Assembly: GCA_051208045.1 (NCBI GenBank)
Contig: JBPJFY010000003.1
Coordinates: 62,001 to 126,000, forward strand
From: LZORAL124-50-18 sp051208045
GTDB taxonomy: Bacteria > Pseudomonadota > Gammaproteobacteria > Pseudomonadales > Oleiphilaceae
DNA length: 64,000 bases
Reading direction: 5' to 3'
Shown here piece after piece: positions 1 through 8,797 of the stretch. The notes below the pieces were generated by a model. It did no database searches. It was given only the letters and a program-made list of their open reading frames with translations, and had not been told where the DNA came from. Both the position numbers and the translations under genes were made by a program. How positions within the stretch are numbered: position 1 is the stretch's first letter; each line of letters opens with the position of its first letter.

Positions 1-687
1 TTGTTACTTTTCGGGTACCCCCCGGCGGTTGCTATCGGTACCGACTTGATTTATGCCGCAGTCACTAAAGCCAGTGGGGTGTTCGCTCACCAGAAGCAGC
101 GAACCATTGAGTGGCGATTGGTCTTTCGCCTTGCAGCCGGGAGTTTACCGGCGTCGTTGCTTACCACCTACCTGCTCTCCAATCACTTTACCGACCCCGA
201 AGAATACAAACATATTCTGCTGAGCACGCTCGGTATCATGCTGATATTAACGTCCATTATTATTATCACGAAGAAACAAATCATTTCTATAATGCATGCA
301 CCCGATCGACCCCAACACTTTTCAGTGCGGCACGCCCCCTGGATTACTGTTGTCATGGGCGTGGTTTTAGGCGTATGTGTGACTTTGTCTTCTGTAGGTG
401 CAGGTGCTTTTGGCGCCGCAATTTTGATGCTTCTTTATCCCAGGCTGGATGCCGTCAAAATCATTGGGACGGACATTGCACACGCGGTTCCTCTCACGAT
501 GATTGCTGGCCTGGGCCACATGCACCTGGGTAATGTGGACTACATGTTGCTCGCTGCGCTGCTCGTAGGATCTCTGCCCGCAATTCACCTTGGCACCAGG
601 TTAGGTAAGAAATTACCCGATAAAGTGCTCCAGCCAACGCTCGCCAGTATTTTATTGGTCATTGGCGTTAAATACGCATTTTTCTGA
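1..687 (+). CDS. TSUP (TauE/SafE) family membrane exporter, 5' end cut by window
   Basis: Polytopic inner-membrane protein of the TSUP/DUF81 family, whose members export sulfite, sulfonates or related organic anions. The visible 228 residues begin inside the family's N-terminal repeat (a GTDL motif followed by a His-containing loop) and include the second repeat, with a glycine-rich turn (VGAGAFGAA) and a matching GTDIAHAVPL motif. About 30 N-terminal residues appear to be missing, so the TTG at base 1 is probably internal. The gene ends at TGA 685-687 and is followed by an imperfect hairpin. The substrate cannot be told from sequence. Confidence 0.8.
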   Translation: MLLFGYPPAVAIGTDLIYAAVTKASGVFAHQKQRTIEWRLVFRLAAGSLPASLLTTYLLSNHFTDPEEYKHILLSTLGIMLILTSIIIITKKQIISIMHAPDRPQHFSVRHAPWITVVMGVVLGVCVTLSSVGAGAFGAAILMLLYPRLDAVKIIGTDIAHAVPLTMIAGLGHMHLGNVDYMLLAALLVGSLPAIHLGTRLGKKLPDKVLQPTLASILLVIGVKYAFF

Positions 688-714
688 GGCAGCTCACGTC
701 AGTTTGTGGCTGCC
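688..714 (+). terminator. imperfect hairpin after the TSUP gene
   Basis: GGCAGCTCAC pairs with GTGGCTGCC across one bulged base, directly after the stop codon. There is no U-tract behind it, so it is at best a weak terminator or an RNA 3'-end stabiliser. Confidence 0.3.
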
Positions 715-799
715 ATATACGAGCATCATCCCGTCATTCCCTGCACTTTAGTTCCAAACACCTAGACAGTTTTTGGTAAAATTAAACTCGGCTTACTCA

Positions 800-821
800 A
801 GCAACTTTTTATAAAGTTGCT
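800..821. promoter_or_regulatory. perfect 9-bp inverted repeat upstream of the LuxR gene
   Basis: AGCAACTTT and AAAGTTGCT are separated by TTAT, about 120 bases before the regulator's start in an AT-rich leader. It could be an operator or an RNA hairpin; the following ATTATTATT is not a clean U-tract. Confidence 0.35.
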
Positions 822-847
822 ATTATTATTTGATTTTGTGTGAATTT

Positions 848-863
848 TCGCTTAATTAAGCGA
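848..863. promoter_or_regulatory. 16-bp perfect palindrome upstream of the LuxR gene
   Basis: TCGCTTAATTAAGCGA is a perfect palindrome lying 78 bases before the ATG at 942, in the likely promoter region. Its symmetry suits a dimeric regulator; autoregulation by the downstream protein is possible but unproven. Confidence 0.35.
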
Positions 864-941
864 TAAAATACCTGAACTCAAACATTGCCTCGGCTTTACG
901 GAAATTTTAGACCGTGTTTATCGAATTATTCGAGTAGTAGG

Positions 942-3707
942 ATGCTGTTACAAACCAAATTTTTTGCCCCTGCGAGCAACCCAAAATCCATCAAAAGGGA
1001 TCGGTTGTTCAATCTTTTCCGGCTCGGTACGGGAAAGAAGCTCTCCATTGTGATTGCACCCGCGGGGTATGGCAAAACCACTTTGGTGGGGCAATGGCTA
1101 CATGACACGGAGACATTTTTCACCTGGCTCTCTCTTGATGAGTCCGACAACGACCTGCGACGCTTCTGGCAGTACGTCATCGGTGCATTTGAACGAATTT
1201 TGCCAAACGTTGGTACAGAAGCCTCAAAGTTGCTGTCAAAAAGTGATTTCGACTATCTGGAAGCGGTGATCACGTCGCTGGTTAACGCATTGAGCGAACA
1301 AGCCAATACCGAAACGCCCATCGTTCTGGTGTTTGATGATTTTCATCACATCCACGATTTTGACATTCTTCGAAACCTCGTTTTCTTCATTGATTACCTG
1401 CCACCCAACGTGCATGTCGTTATTACCTCACGAACGGAACCAGTATTCCCCTTATCCCGATGGCGGGTCAAAAATTTTCTCAATGAAATTTACGCAGCAG
1501 ACCTGGCATTTTCAGATGATGAGTGTTTCCGTTTCTTTAACGAGTTTATGGCGCTCGATATCAGTCGGGAGGAAGCCATTAAAATTCGGGATAAAACGGA
1601 GGGATGGGTTGCAGCCATGCAGCTTGCAGCCATTTCTCGCGAGAACCTACAGCACAGTGCCGGCATCAATCAGGCGATCAGTAACTACCATGGCTCCGAT
1701 AAGCTCATCAATGATTACGTATTATCGGAAATTCTCGATCAGCAATCCGAAGAAATTCAATCGTTTTTATTGCAGTCTTCCTGCCTCGTTCGGTTAAACA
1801 GCCTGCTATGCGATACCGTGCTGGAATTGGAAAATTCTCAGGAGATTCTCAACAGTCTCGAACACTCCAACCTCTTCATTATTCCGCTGGACACAAGCCA
1901 TCAGTGGTATCGCTATCATGATTTGTTCCGGGAGTCGCTGCTTCACCGGATTAAACAGGATAACCCCAAAGCGGTTCTTTCGATTCAGAAAAAAGCCATC
2001 GATTGGCTGCTGGAGCATGACCAGATTCACGAGTCCATTGATCAGCTTGTGCAATTACAGGACTGGGAGTGGCTGAAGGACGTATTGCAGGACCATGGCA
2101 ATACGCTCATCCATGAAGGCAATCACCTTTCGATGCTGGACTGGATCAATTTGCTTCCACACGCCATTTTAGAGGATTCTCCCCAGTTACAAATGCTTAA
2201 AATTTGGGGGCTCTTTTTCAGCAATCGGATTGATACTATCCCTCCTTTGCTTGAAACACTGGAAGATACGCTGGATAGGCGGGTCGCTGATTCGCATCCA
2301 GATGCTGACGGCGCACTTGCACTGAACAGTGAGATTTCGTTAGTGCGGTCCTATCTTGCACGGGCTAAAGCCGACACAAAAAGTGCCAGTGATCTCACAA
2401 AGCAGGTACTGGAAGAAATCGACCACTCGAATATGCCCTTGAAGTCAGTGACCTATTACGGCATTGGCATTGACTGTTTTAACAAGGGAGAGCTGGCCGA
2501 CGCAGAGAGCGCTCTCTCATCAGCCATACAATATGGCAAATATGAGCGGAAGCCTTCAGCGGTCATCTCAAGCTCTGGCTTGCTCACCTGGATTCTGTAT
2601 TACAAAGGAGAGCTGGGACAGTCGATAGAGATTTATCAAGGTACCCAAGCCTGGTTAGACAGCTATTTAAATGATCCCAGCCAACCAAAAATGATCTCCT
2701 GCTGGCAAAACAGTGCGATGACCCGCGCTTACCTGGAGCGAGGCGAAGATGTGATTGCATCCAGCTTTTTGAATCCTTTACTGGAACACCTGGATTTGGG
2801 AACCGAACCCGGCCAACACGTAATCATTCAATTTGTACGGGCGCACATACTGTATAATTCGCGCAAGTTTGAACAAGCCATTAGTTGCCTGGAAGATGCG
2901 CAAAGCGTCTTTGAACGCAAAAAAGAGTCTATTCTCTATGAGCCTCCCAGCCTGACCGGCCTTAAAGCCAAGTGCCAGTTGAGACTGGGATTAGACAAGT
3001 TAGCCTTGGCCTGGGCGAACGCAAATTTGGAAAATGCGCCGGAGTTTTCCAATCCGCTCAATAAGGAAGAGCAAACGCTCGCCATCACACGTATACTGTT
3101 CGAAACCAATGACAAATCCGGTGAGCAGGTTAAAAGAGGTTTGGCCCTGCTTGATTCTATTCAGGCTGAAATAGAATCACATAATCATATAAAACATCTG
3201 ATTGAGCTACTGATACTCAAAACGATTGGATTGCTTCGACAAGGCGATAAAGAATCCGCCCAGGCGAGCCTGGATCAGGCGCTCGCGCGTGCCCAGAAGG
3301 ACCACTACACCGCTTTGTTTCAGGAAAATGCGAGCATCCTCGCGCCTCTCATTAAGAACTGTATTGCGGCGAATGTACCACTCAGTTATCGCTCAGAATT
3401 GATGCGTAAGCTGATGCAGTCAGACTCCAACGCACCGTCAGCTCATACACCCGTCATTGCTGCAACGTCACAAAGTCAATCGGTAGTAGATCAAACGAAC
3501 CTGCATCCGCTATTGGAACCACTCAGCCAAAGGGAGCTGGAGGTGCTTGGCTTGATCAACGAAGGGCATGCCAATAAAGAAATTGCGGCCAAGCTGTTTT
3601 TGTCACCGGCCACCATCAAAGCCCATATACGAAACATTTATGGCAAACTAGGCGCAAAAAGCAGAACCGAGGCACTGGCCAGAGCTCGACAACATCAGTT
3701 GATTTAA
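942..3707 (+). CDS. MalT-like ATP-dependent LuxR-family transcriptional regulator
   Basis: Large STAND-type regulator (921 aa) with the MalT/LAL architecture. An N-terminal NTPase carries Walker A (APAGYGKTT, about residues 40-48) and a Walker B-like VLVFDDFHH. A long helical, TPR-like middle region follows, and a C-terminal LuxR helix-turn-helix starts at LSQRELEVL and continues with NKEIAAKLFLS and TIKAHIRNIYGKL. Proteins of this class bind ATP and an inducer, oligomerise and activate promoters. The frame opens at TTG 885, but ATG 942 is preferred because family members begin with LLQTKFFAP-like sequence. It stands alone, so its target is unknown; two palindromes lie upstream. No sugar-utilisation genes are adjacent, so a maltose role is not implied. 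Confidence 0.9.
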   Translation: MLLQTKFFAPASNPKSIKRDRLFNLFRLGTGKKLSIVIAPAGYGKTTLVGQWLHDTETFFTWLSLDESDNDLRRFWQYVIGAFERILPNVGTEASKLLSKSDFDYLEAVITSLVNALSEQANTETPIVLVFDDFHHIHDFDILRNLVFFIDYLPPNVHVVITSRTEPVFPLSRWRVKNFLNEIYAADLAFSDDECFRFFNEFMALDISREEAIKIRDKTEGWVAAMQLAAISRENLQHSAGINQAISNYHGSDKLINDYVLSEILDQQSEEIQSFLLQSSCLVRLNSLLCDTVLELENSQEILNSLEHSNLFIIPLDTSHQWYRYHDLFRESLLHRIKQDNPKAVLSIQKKAIDWLLEHDQIHESIDQLVQLQDWEWLKDVLQDHGNTLIHEGNHLSMLDWINLLPHAILEDSPQLQMLKIWGLFFSNRIDTIPPLLETLEDTLDRRVADSHPDADGALALNSEISLVRSYLARAKADTKSASDLTKQVLEEIDHSNMPLKSVTYYGIGIDCFNKGELADAESALSSAIQYGKYERKPSAVISSSGLLTWILYYKGELGQSIEIYQGTQAWLDSYLNDPSQPKMISCWQNSAMTRAYLERGEDVIASSFLNPLLEHLDLGTEPGQHVIIQFVRAHILYNSRKFEQAISCLEDAQSVFERKKESILYEPPSLTGLKAKCQLRLGLDKLALAWANANLENAPEFSNPLNKEEQTLAITRILFETNDKSGEQVKRGLALLDSIQAEIESHNHIKHLIELLILKTIGLLRQGDKESAQASLDQALARAQKDHYTALFQENASILAPLIKNCIAANVPLSYRSELMRKLMQSDSNAPSAHTPVIAATSQSQSVVDQTNLHPLLEPLSQRELEVLGLINEGHANKEIAAKLFLSPATIKAHIRNIYGKLGAKSRTEALARARQHQLI

Positions 3708-3824
3708 GCGGCAGCAAGTGCGCTGAAAAAAGCCACAGTTCTCAATACGATCATTTTTTGCTCATATTTTTGTGAAGCAGCCCATAGAAACTCATTTTTT
3801 TATAAATTTGTATCAATTTAAGTG

Positions 3825-4012
3825 AGGATTAGTCCTTTTGGACGATCACACTACGCCCCCCTAAGCCTTATTATGTGACCATACTGATTAAGAAATCAGA
3901 AACGAATTCTTCATCAGGCCTTAATTTTGTTTTTTTTAGTTTCCTATCAGGGCCTCCCTAAGTTTATGCCCTACTACAGAGCGATATTACGAAAGTAATA
4001 TCGCTTTTTTTT
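3825..4012 (+). ncRNA. candidate structured small RNA or long 3' UTR ending in a terminator
   Basis: The 307 bases between the LuxR gene and dinG contain no plausible gene. On the plus strand they hold a series of short perfect stems: GTCC-TTTT-GGAC at 3832-3843, CTGATT-AAGA-AATCAG at 3884-3899, AGGGC/GCCCT at 3949-3972 (competing with AGGCC/GGCCT at 3916-3955), and then a strong terminator. The terminator lies 273 bases beyond the LuxR stop codon, further than usual for an mRNA end, which favours a separate transcript or a 3'-derived small RNA. No confident promoter was found and the 5' end is a guess. Confidence 0.35.
3980..4012 (+). terminator. strong rho-independent terminator
   Basis: An 11-bp perfect stem (AGCGATATTAC and GTAATATCGCT) with a GAAA tetraloop is followed by a run of T. 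It ends two bases before the dinG stop codon on the other strand and so separates the convergent transcripts. Confidence 0.9.
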
Positions 4013-4014
4013 GC

Positions 4015-6153
4015 TCAACGCATTTTGAATGGCGGCAGAGAATCCAAAAGATACTTGCCATAGCGGCGAGAATGGATACGACTATCCAGGAGTGACACGA
4101 GCCCTGAATCGCTTTCCGTGCGTATCAGCCGGCCACAGCCTTGCTTTAATCGAATGGCCGCCTGAGGTAAAGTGATTTCCATAAAGGGGTTCCCCCCCCT
4201 GCTTTCAATCCACTCGGATAAGGCCGCGTCCATCGGATCATCTGGAACACTGAAGGGTATTTTGGCGATCACAACGTGAACAAGATAGTCCCCGGGCAGG
4301 TCCAGCCCTTCCGCGAAGCTGGCCAGTCCAAACAGTACACTGGTATCTTTCTTATCCACTTTTTCCTTATGCAGGCGAATAACCTCTGACTTGGTAAAGT
4401 CGTCCTGTCGCAGAATAGACGCTCTCGACTCTCTCCCCAATCCAAAAAAAACATCGTTCATTTGTTTACGGGAACTGAACAGAATTAACGCCCCTCGTCC
4501 GGGAGTAGCGTTCTCAATCAATTGCTCGACGAAGTTTATGACGTCATCCGTGTGCGCATCTACATCGGTCGGTTGTGCCATTTCACGAGGGATTTCTATT
4601 TCACTGACGGATGGATAATCAAAAGGACTAAGCAAAATTCGGAAAAAACTATCGTCACTCAAGCCATTTTTAAAGCAGAAAGACTGAAAGTTATTTCCAG
4701 TAGACAATGTCGCGGAGGTCAGCACACACGCATAGGATTTTTGCCACAAGCCTTGTTTTAGCAAAGAATCAGCAACGATTGGGCTCGCGCACACATCAAA
4801 CTCCACATGATCAGAAACCACCATTCTGCGGATCCACTTCGCAATGGGGCGCGCTTTATCCTTGCGAATGGCAGCCATCATCAACCACAGGTCAGACGTG
4901 GATTCAGCACGTTGATACAGCGCACCGAGTACCGGATACCATAACTCGGCATCTTCTCTACTAAAATCACTACCAGTAGCCTCCTCTGACAGGCCCTTTT
5001 TGACCTCCACATGCAGCTTCTCCAGTTGAACCGTCAGTGAAGCGAATTGATTCTGGAGCGATTTGCACAAATCGACTAACTCATCGCTCAATACGCCCAT
5101 TTCAAAACGGTAGGTTTGAACAGCGTCTTCGTCGGTTTGTACCGCCCATTCCAGAGAGCTTAATAACCATTGAATCATGTTTTCCAGATGGCCATCCAGA
5201 TCTCGACCAATTGAACTCGCGTGTTCAACCACCTTCTGTAACTCAGGGCGGCCAACCAGATACTTCGTGAACTCTGTCAGGGATTTTGCTCCCTGGCGCA
5301 ACCACTGCCGGGTTGATTGCAACTGACAATGATTGGAAAAATGCTGTAAGGCTTTGTCCGCAAGGTGATGCGCTTCATCGAACACGAAGATGCTCTCGTC
5401 AGGCGGTGGCAGGATAACACCGCCACCCAGCGCAAGGTCTGCCAACACCAGGTCATGATTGCACACCAGAACATCCACTTTGTCCCATTCATGTCGGCTT
5501 TTGTAATAGGGACAGTTTGAAAAGTGCGAACAGGCACGATTGGTACAGGAACGATTATCCGTGGTAAGCATGGCTCGATGAGCGCTCTCCAACGGCTCGG
5601 GCAATTCATCAAACTCGCCGCTCCACGCGTACGTCGCAAATGACTGAAACAGTTCAACCAGTTTGTCAGGAGCAATGGCAGTACTCCCTTCGGGTTGAAC
5701 GCCCCCAAAGAGGTCTGCCGTGTCATCCTGGCCCTCACTGTAGGCCATCAGCGTTTCAAGCTTAGCCAGGCACAGATACCGCCCCCTGCCCTTTGCCAAC
5801 GCAAAATCGAACTCGGTACCGGAGTTATCACGAAAGGCAGGCAGATCCTTATTGACCAACTGTTCCTGTAAAGTGATCGTGGCGGTAGAAACAATTAAAT
5901 TTTTGCCAAGGTATTGGGCCACTGGGATCGCAGCAGACAAATACGCCAGCGTTTTCCCTGTACCCGTGCCCGCCTCAATGACACACACTCGTTCAGAAGG
6001 TGTGCCTTTTTCATGAGCTCGTGAGGATTCAAACAGGTAGCGTGCAATGTCGGCGATCATTTGACGTTGACTCGCGCGCGCCTTCAGGCCTTTCTTTTGT
6101 AGAAAAGTAGAGTACCCGGATTGTATGGATTGCTTAACGATATCAGGAATCAT
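4015..6153 (-). CDS. dinG: ATP-dependent DNA helicase DinG (iron-sulfur XPD-like)
   Basis: Superfamily 2 helicase related to XPD that unwinds 5'-tailed duplexes and RNA-DNA hybrids. Numbered from ATG 6153 (712 aa; E. coli DinG has 716), it has Walker A EAGTGTGKT near residues 60-68 and a DEAH box near 259. Four cysteines near 128, 203, 208 and 214 match the spacing of the [4Fe-4S] ligands in E. coli DinG. Helicase motifs continue to a C-terminal QGCGRLIRTESD. The frame extends to TTG 6165, but ATG 6153 forms an ATGA overlap with the gspB stop codon, which supports coupled translation. This ties a repair helicase to secretion-assembly genes, probably by chance of operon history. Confidence 0.93.
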   Translation of the reverse strand: MIPDIVKQSIQSGYSTFLQKKGLKARASQRQMIADIARYLFESSRAHEKGTPSERVCVIEAGTGTGKTLAYLSAAIPVAQYLGKNLIVSTATITLQEQLVNKDLPAFRDNSGTEFDFALAKGRGRYLCLAKLETLMAYSEGQDDTADLFGGVQPEGSTAIAPDKLVELFQSFATYAWSGEFDELPEPLESAHRAMLTTDNRSCTNRACSHFSNCPYYKSRHEWDKVDVLVCNHDLVLADLALGGGVILPPPDESIFVFDEAHHLADKALQHFSNHCQLQSTRQWLRQGAKSLTEFTKYLVGRPELQKVVEHASSIGRDLDGHLENMIQWLLSSLEWAVQTDEDAVQTYRFEMGVLSDELVDLCKSLQNQFASLTVQLEKLHVEVKKGLSEEATGSDFSREDAELWYPVLGALYQRAESTSDLWLMMAAIRKDKARPIAKWIRRMVVSDHVEFDVCASPIVADSLLKQGLWQKSYACVLTSATLSTGNNFQSFCFKNGLSDDSFFRILLSPFDYPSVSEIEIPREMAQPTDVDAHTDDVINFVEQLIENATPGRGALILFSSRKQMNDVFFGLGRESRASILRQDDFTKSEVIRLHKEKVDKKDTSVLFGLASFAEGLDLPGDYLVHVVIAKIPFSVPDDPMDAALSEWIESRGGNPFMEITLPQAAIRLKQGCGRLIRTESDSGLVSLLDSRIHSRRYGKYLLDSLPPFKMR

Positions 6154-6950
6154 TGATGGGACCAATTCGTTAAGACACTGACGCGAAATAGCTCTCCCTC
6201 TTTTTCGAGCACCACCCCTTGCGGGGTGATTTGAACAACGCGCATCGATTGCACATACTCACCTTCGCGTAAATACACATTATTTATCATTACTCGGCTG
6301 GCTCCGACGTTCCGGGAATAAATATGGCTATTGAACGTAAGCGTTGGTATGCCTTGTTTAAACCGCTCAGGCATCGCATCGAGAAAAGGAATGTCCTCCT
6401 GAGGCTCCCCTTGACTGGAAGGTGCCGATGGCAGAGCCGCTGGTTCGGGCGCGGTTACAATTTCAGTGATCGGGTTGTTTTTACTGGAAATGTCTACTTC
6501 CACAACTTCTGTCGATTGCACCCTGACAGCTGTTTCTATTGGCTTGCTGTTAGCACCACGCTCCTCGTCGATGGGAGGTAGCTGGGGCAGTGACGCAGAT
6601 GATTCCAGCGAACCTGACATAGCGTCCGCCATGGTCGTTGGGTTAGTTTCGATCAAAGCTGTCGCTCTCGATTCAGTGACACGGGCTTCCGGCATAGATA
6701 CCGAGTTAACCGGCGGGGAACTACTCATGTTTGCCGCAACTGTTAGCACACCCCGATCCTGTTCAAATTGAGACAACCAAAACACCAGGGCAACGCCATT
6801 AACCAGCAAGGTGCCACCAATCAGAAAATAAATCCAGCGATGAGTTATCGGCTTTTTTATAAATGGTATGGGGCCTTGGCTGAGTTCTGGCACCGCGCCT
6901 CTATTTCGTTCGGCTTCAGATTTTCTGAGTGCATCAAGTATGGAAGACAT
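6150..6950 (-). CDS. gspB: General secretion pathway protein B (GspB/ExeB type)
   Basis: Bitopic inner-membrane protein (266 aa) that works with GspA in inserting the type II secretion secretin through peptidoglycan. It begins with the family signature MSSILDALRKSEAERNR, has one membrane helix near residues 40-58, then a long Pro/Ser/Glu-rich periplasmic linker. The conserved C-terminal GspB domain includes the stretches FNSHIYS and NVYLREGEYV and ends in SVLTNW. It starts eight bases after gspA and overlaps dinG by four bases. AGGA about 6 bases before the ATG serves as ribosome site. No other T2SS genes are in the window. Confidence 0.9.
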   Translation of the reverse strand: MSSILDALRKSEAERNRGAVPELSQGPIPFIKKPITHRWIYFLIGGTLLVNGVALVFWLSQFEQDRGVLTVAANMSSSPPVNSVSMPEARVTESRATALIETNPTTMADAMSGSLESSASLPQLPPIDEERGANSKPIETAVRVQSTEVVEVDISSKNNPITEIVTAPEPAALPSAPSSQGEPQEDIPFLDAMPERFKQGIPTLTFNSHIYSRNVGASRVMINNVYLREGEYVQSMRVVQITPQGVVLEKEGELFRVSVLTNWSHQ

Positions 6951-6958
6951 GGCAGTTC

Positions 6959-8704
6959 CTACTCAGTATCCAACAAACGAGCGATAGAAGGCGATAACGT
7001 GCGCATTTCTGTATCCGTTTCCTGCATCAAACGAATGATTGTCAGATCACCTGCGATGCCATCAGCGACCAATCCCGTGGCTAATTGAAACCATTTGATC
7101 TGATCCTCAAGGGTATGGGTTTTATCCAGGGAAACAAAATGTTGAGCACTCTCTAGATCATAGTAATCAGGCACCGTAGTCTGTATTGTTCGCTCCGAAC
7201 GTTCTCCCGCTTCCTGTGTCCATAATTGCCTGGTTTTGTAAAAACTTTCCTCCAGCCAGAGGGCTTTCGTCGCGGCCTGTCCTGGACGAATCACAGACGA
7301 TTGATAGGGAGGTAGCGGCCAAATGATCTGAAACTCCCCGCGCCACAGTGCGTTAAGTTCGCTGACCATCAGTGTGCGCGCCGCATTCTCCTGCCGAATG
7401 GTGACCCTGGAACCTTCGACCGATACGACCGTGATATAGCCCTTGTTTTGATCGGGCGTGACGACTTTTAATATTCCAGGCAGGTTATATTCAACAAAAG
7501 CATTCCAGTTTCCGCTCGATTGAACACAACCAAAGTTCTGTGCAGCCAGCTGTCGGCAGAAATCTCGCCCTCGCCCATTTTTGTATGGCGCCCCCCACAA
7601 CTGAGCCAGATCGGCCTGGGCAGACACTTCATCGCCGAGATCCAGATCTAATGGCGTCGATGTTATTGCTGGCTCAAGGATTGGCGCTTCTGGATTTTCT
7701 CTGTGGGTAGCAGGCAGTGTGCCTGAGGAAAGCGTAACAAATTCTGTGTCAGCCTGTGGCATCGTCAGCCTGTTATCCCCGGCAGACTGCTGTTGGAAGG
7801 ACAGAGCAGTCACCAGAATCAATCCTGCCAGCGCGACACCAGCCCCCGTCAATGCCGGTCTGATCAAACCTCCCCACTGTGGCGTATCAGGGATTGACAA
7901 CGGATAGATGACTTCTTTGGCCGCTTTTTTAACTATCGCGGCATCTACTTGGCTCTGCTCCTGAGAATAAGCGGCCAACAGCGCCCGATCACACAACAAA
8001 TTGATCAGTCGGGGAATCCCTTTTGTGTGCTTAAACACCTGCTTAATTGCAGCGCTATTAAACAACGGCCGATGTAAACCCGCAACGGAAAGCCGAAACT
8101 TAATGTAGGCTGCCACCTCATCCCGATCAAGCCCTTCCAAGTGATAACGTGCTGTTATTCGTTGCGCCAATTGCCTGAGCGATTGCTGCTGCAACAATTG
8201 CTGCAACTCAGGCTGCCCGATTAAAATAATCTGCAAAAGCTTCTTTTCATGGGTTTCAAGATTCGTTAGCAGTCGGATCTGTTCCAGAACGGTGGGCGAA
8301 AGATTTTGAGCTTCGTCAATCATCAAAACGGTGTGGCGACCCCGGGCATGGGCAGCTAACAAGTAGTCGTTGATCGCATCTATATATTGCTTCGGGGAAC
8401 GGAAACGCTGATGTGCAATCTTCAGTTCATCGCAGAGGGTTTCCAGTAGCTCAACCACACTGAGTTTCGGATTGATGATGTATGCGACATCCGTGTTTTC
8501 CGGAAGTTGCTCAAGAAAACCCTTGCAGACGGTGGTTTTACCCGTGCCCACTTCGCCGGTGACCAACACAAAACCGCCCTGCCCCCGTACACCATACAAC
8601 AGATGAGCCAACGCTTCCTGGTGGCGCTCACTCATAAATAGATAGTGTGGATCCGGGACAATGGAAAAAGGAGGCTCGGATAAACTGAAATACTGACAAT
8701 ACAT
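6959..8704 (-). CDS. gspA: General secretion pathway ATPase GspA (ExeA type)
   Basis: AAA+ ATPase (581 aa) with a periplasmic peptidoglycan-binding domain, partner of GspB in secretin assembly. It opens with the family start ending FSIVPDPHYLFMS, then Walker A GEVGTGKTT, Walker B VLMIDEAQ and sensor-type motifs over residues 1-270. A single membrane helix (GVALAGLILVTALSF) lies near 290-305. A C39-peptidase-like/ExeA middle region follows, and a C-terminal PG_binding_1 repeat (QIKWFQLATGLVADGIAG) comes near the end. It is the first gene of the gspA-gspB-dinG operon. Such AAA proteins are also found outside T2SS loci, but the adjacent GspB makes this assignment firm. Confidence 0.9.
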   Translation of the reverse strand: MYCQYFSLSEPPFSIVPDPHYLFMSERHQEALAHLLYGVRGQGGFVLVTGEVGTGKTTVCKGFLEQLPENTDVAYIINPKLSVVELLETLCDELKIAHQRFRSPKQYIDAINDYLLAAHARGRHTVLMIDEAQNLSPTVLEQIRLLTNLETHEKKLLQIILIGQPELQQLLQQQSLRQLAQRITARYHLEGLDRDEVAAYIKFRLSVAGLHRPLFNSAAIKQVFKHTKGIPRLINLLCDRALLAAYSQEQSQVDAAIVKKAAKEVIYPLSIPDTPQWGGLIRPALTGAGVALAGLILVTALSFQQQSAGDNRLTMPQADTEFVTLSSGTLPATHRENPEAPILEPAITSTPLDLDLGDEVSAQADLAQLWGAPYKNGRGRDFCRQLAAQNFGCVQSSGNWNAFVEYNLPGILKVVTPDQNKGYITVVSVEGSRVTIRQENAARTLMVSELNALWRGEFQIIWPLPPYQSSVIRPGQAATKALWLEESFYKTRQLWTQEAGERSERTIQTTVPDYYDLESAQHFVSLDKTHTLEDQIKWFQLATGLVADGIAGDLTIIRLMQETDTEMRTLSPSIARLLDTE

Positions 8705-8797
8705 GAAAGGTCGCGGAAGGCGCAGAGTTAAAAAGGCATGCTAATGCAATTCATATCCCTGCACAAGCCACAATTTTCGCCTCGCCAATTGGAACTT

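Noticed and set aside
111..588. open frames within the TSUP gene on both strands
   Set aside because: They lie wholly inside the well-supported TSUP gene and have no family features.
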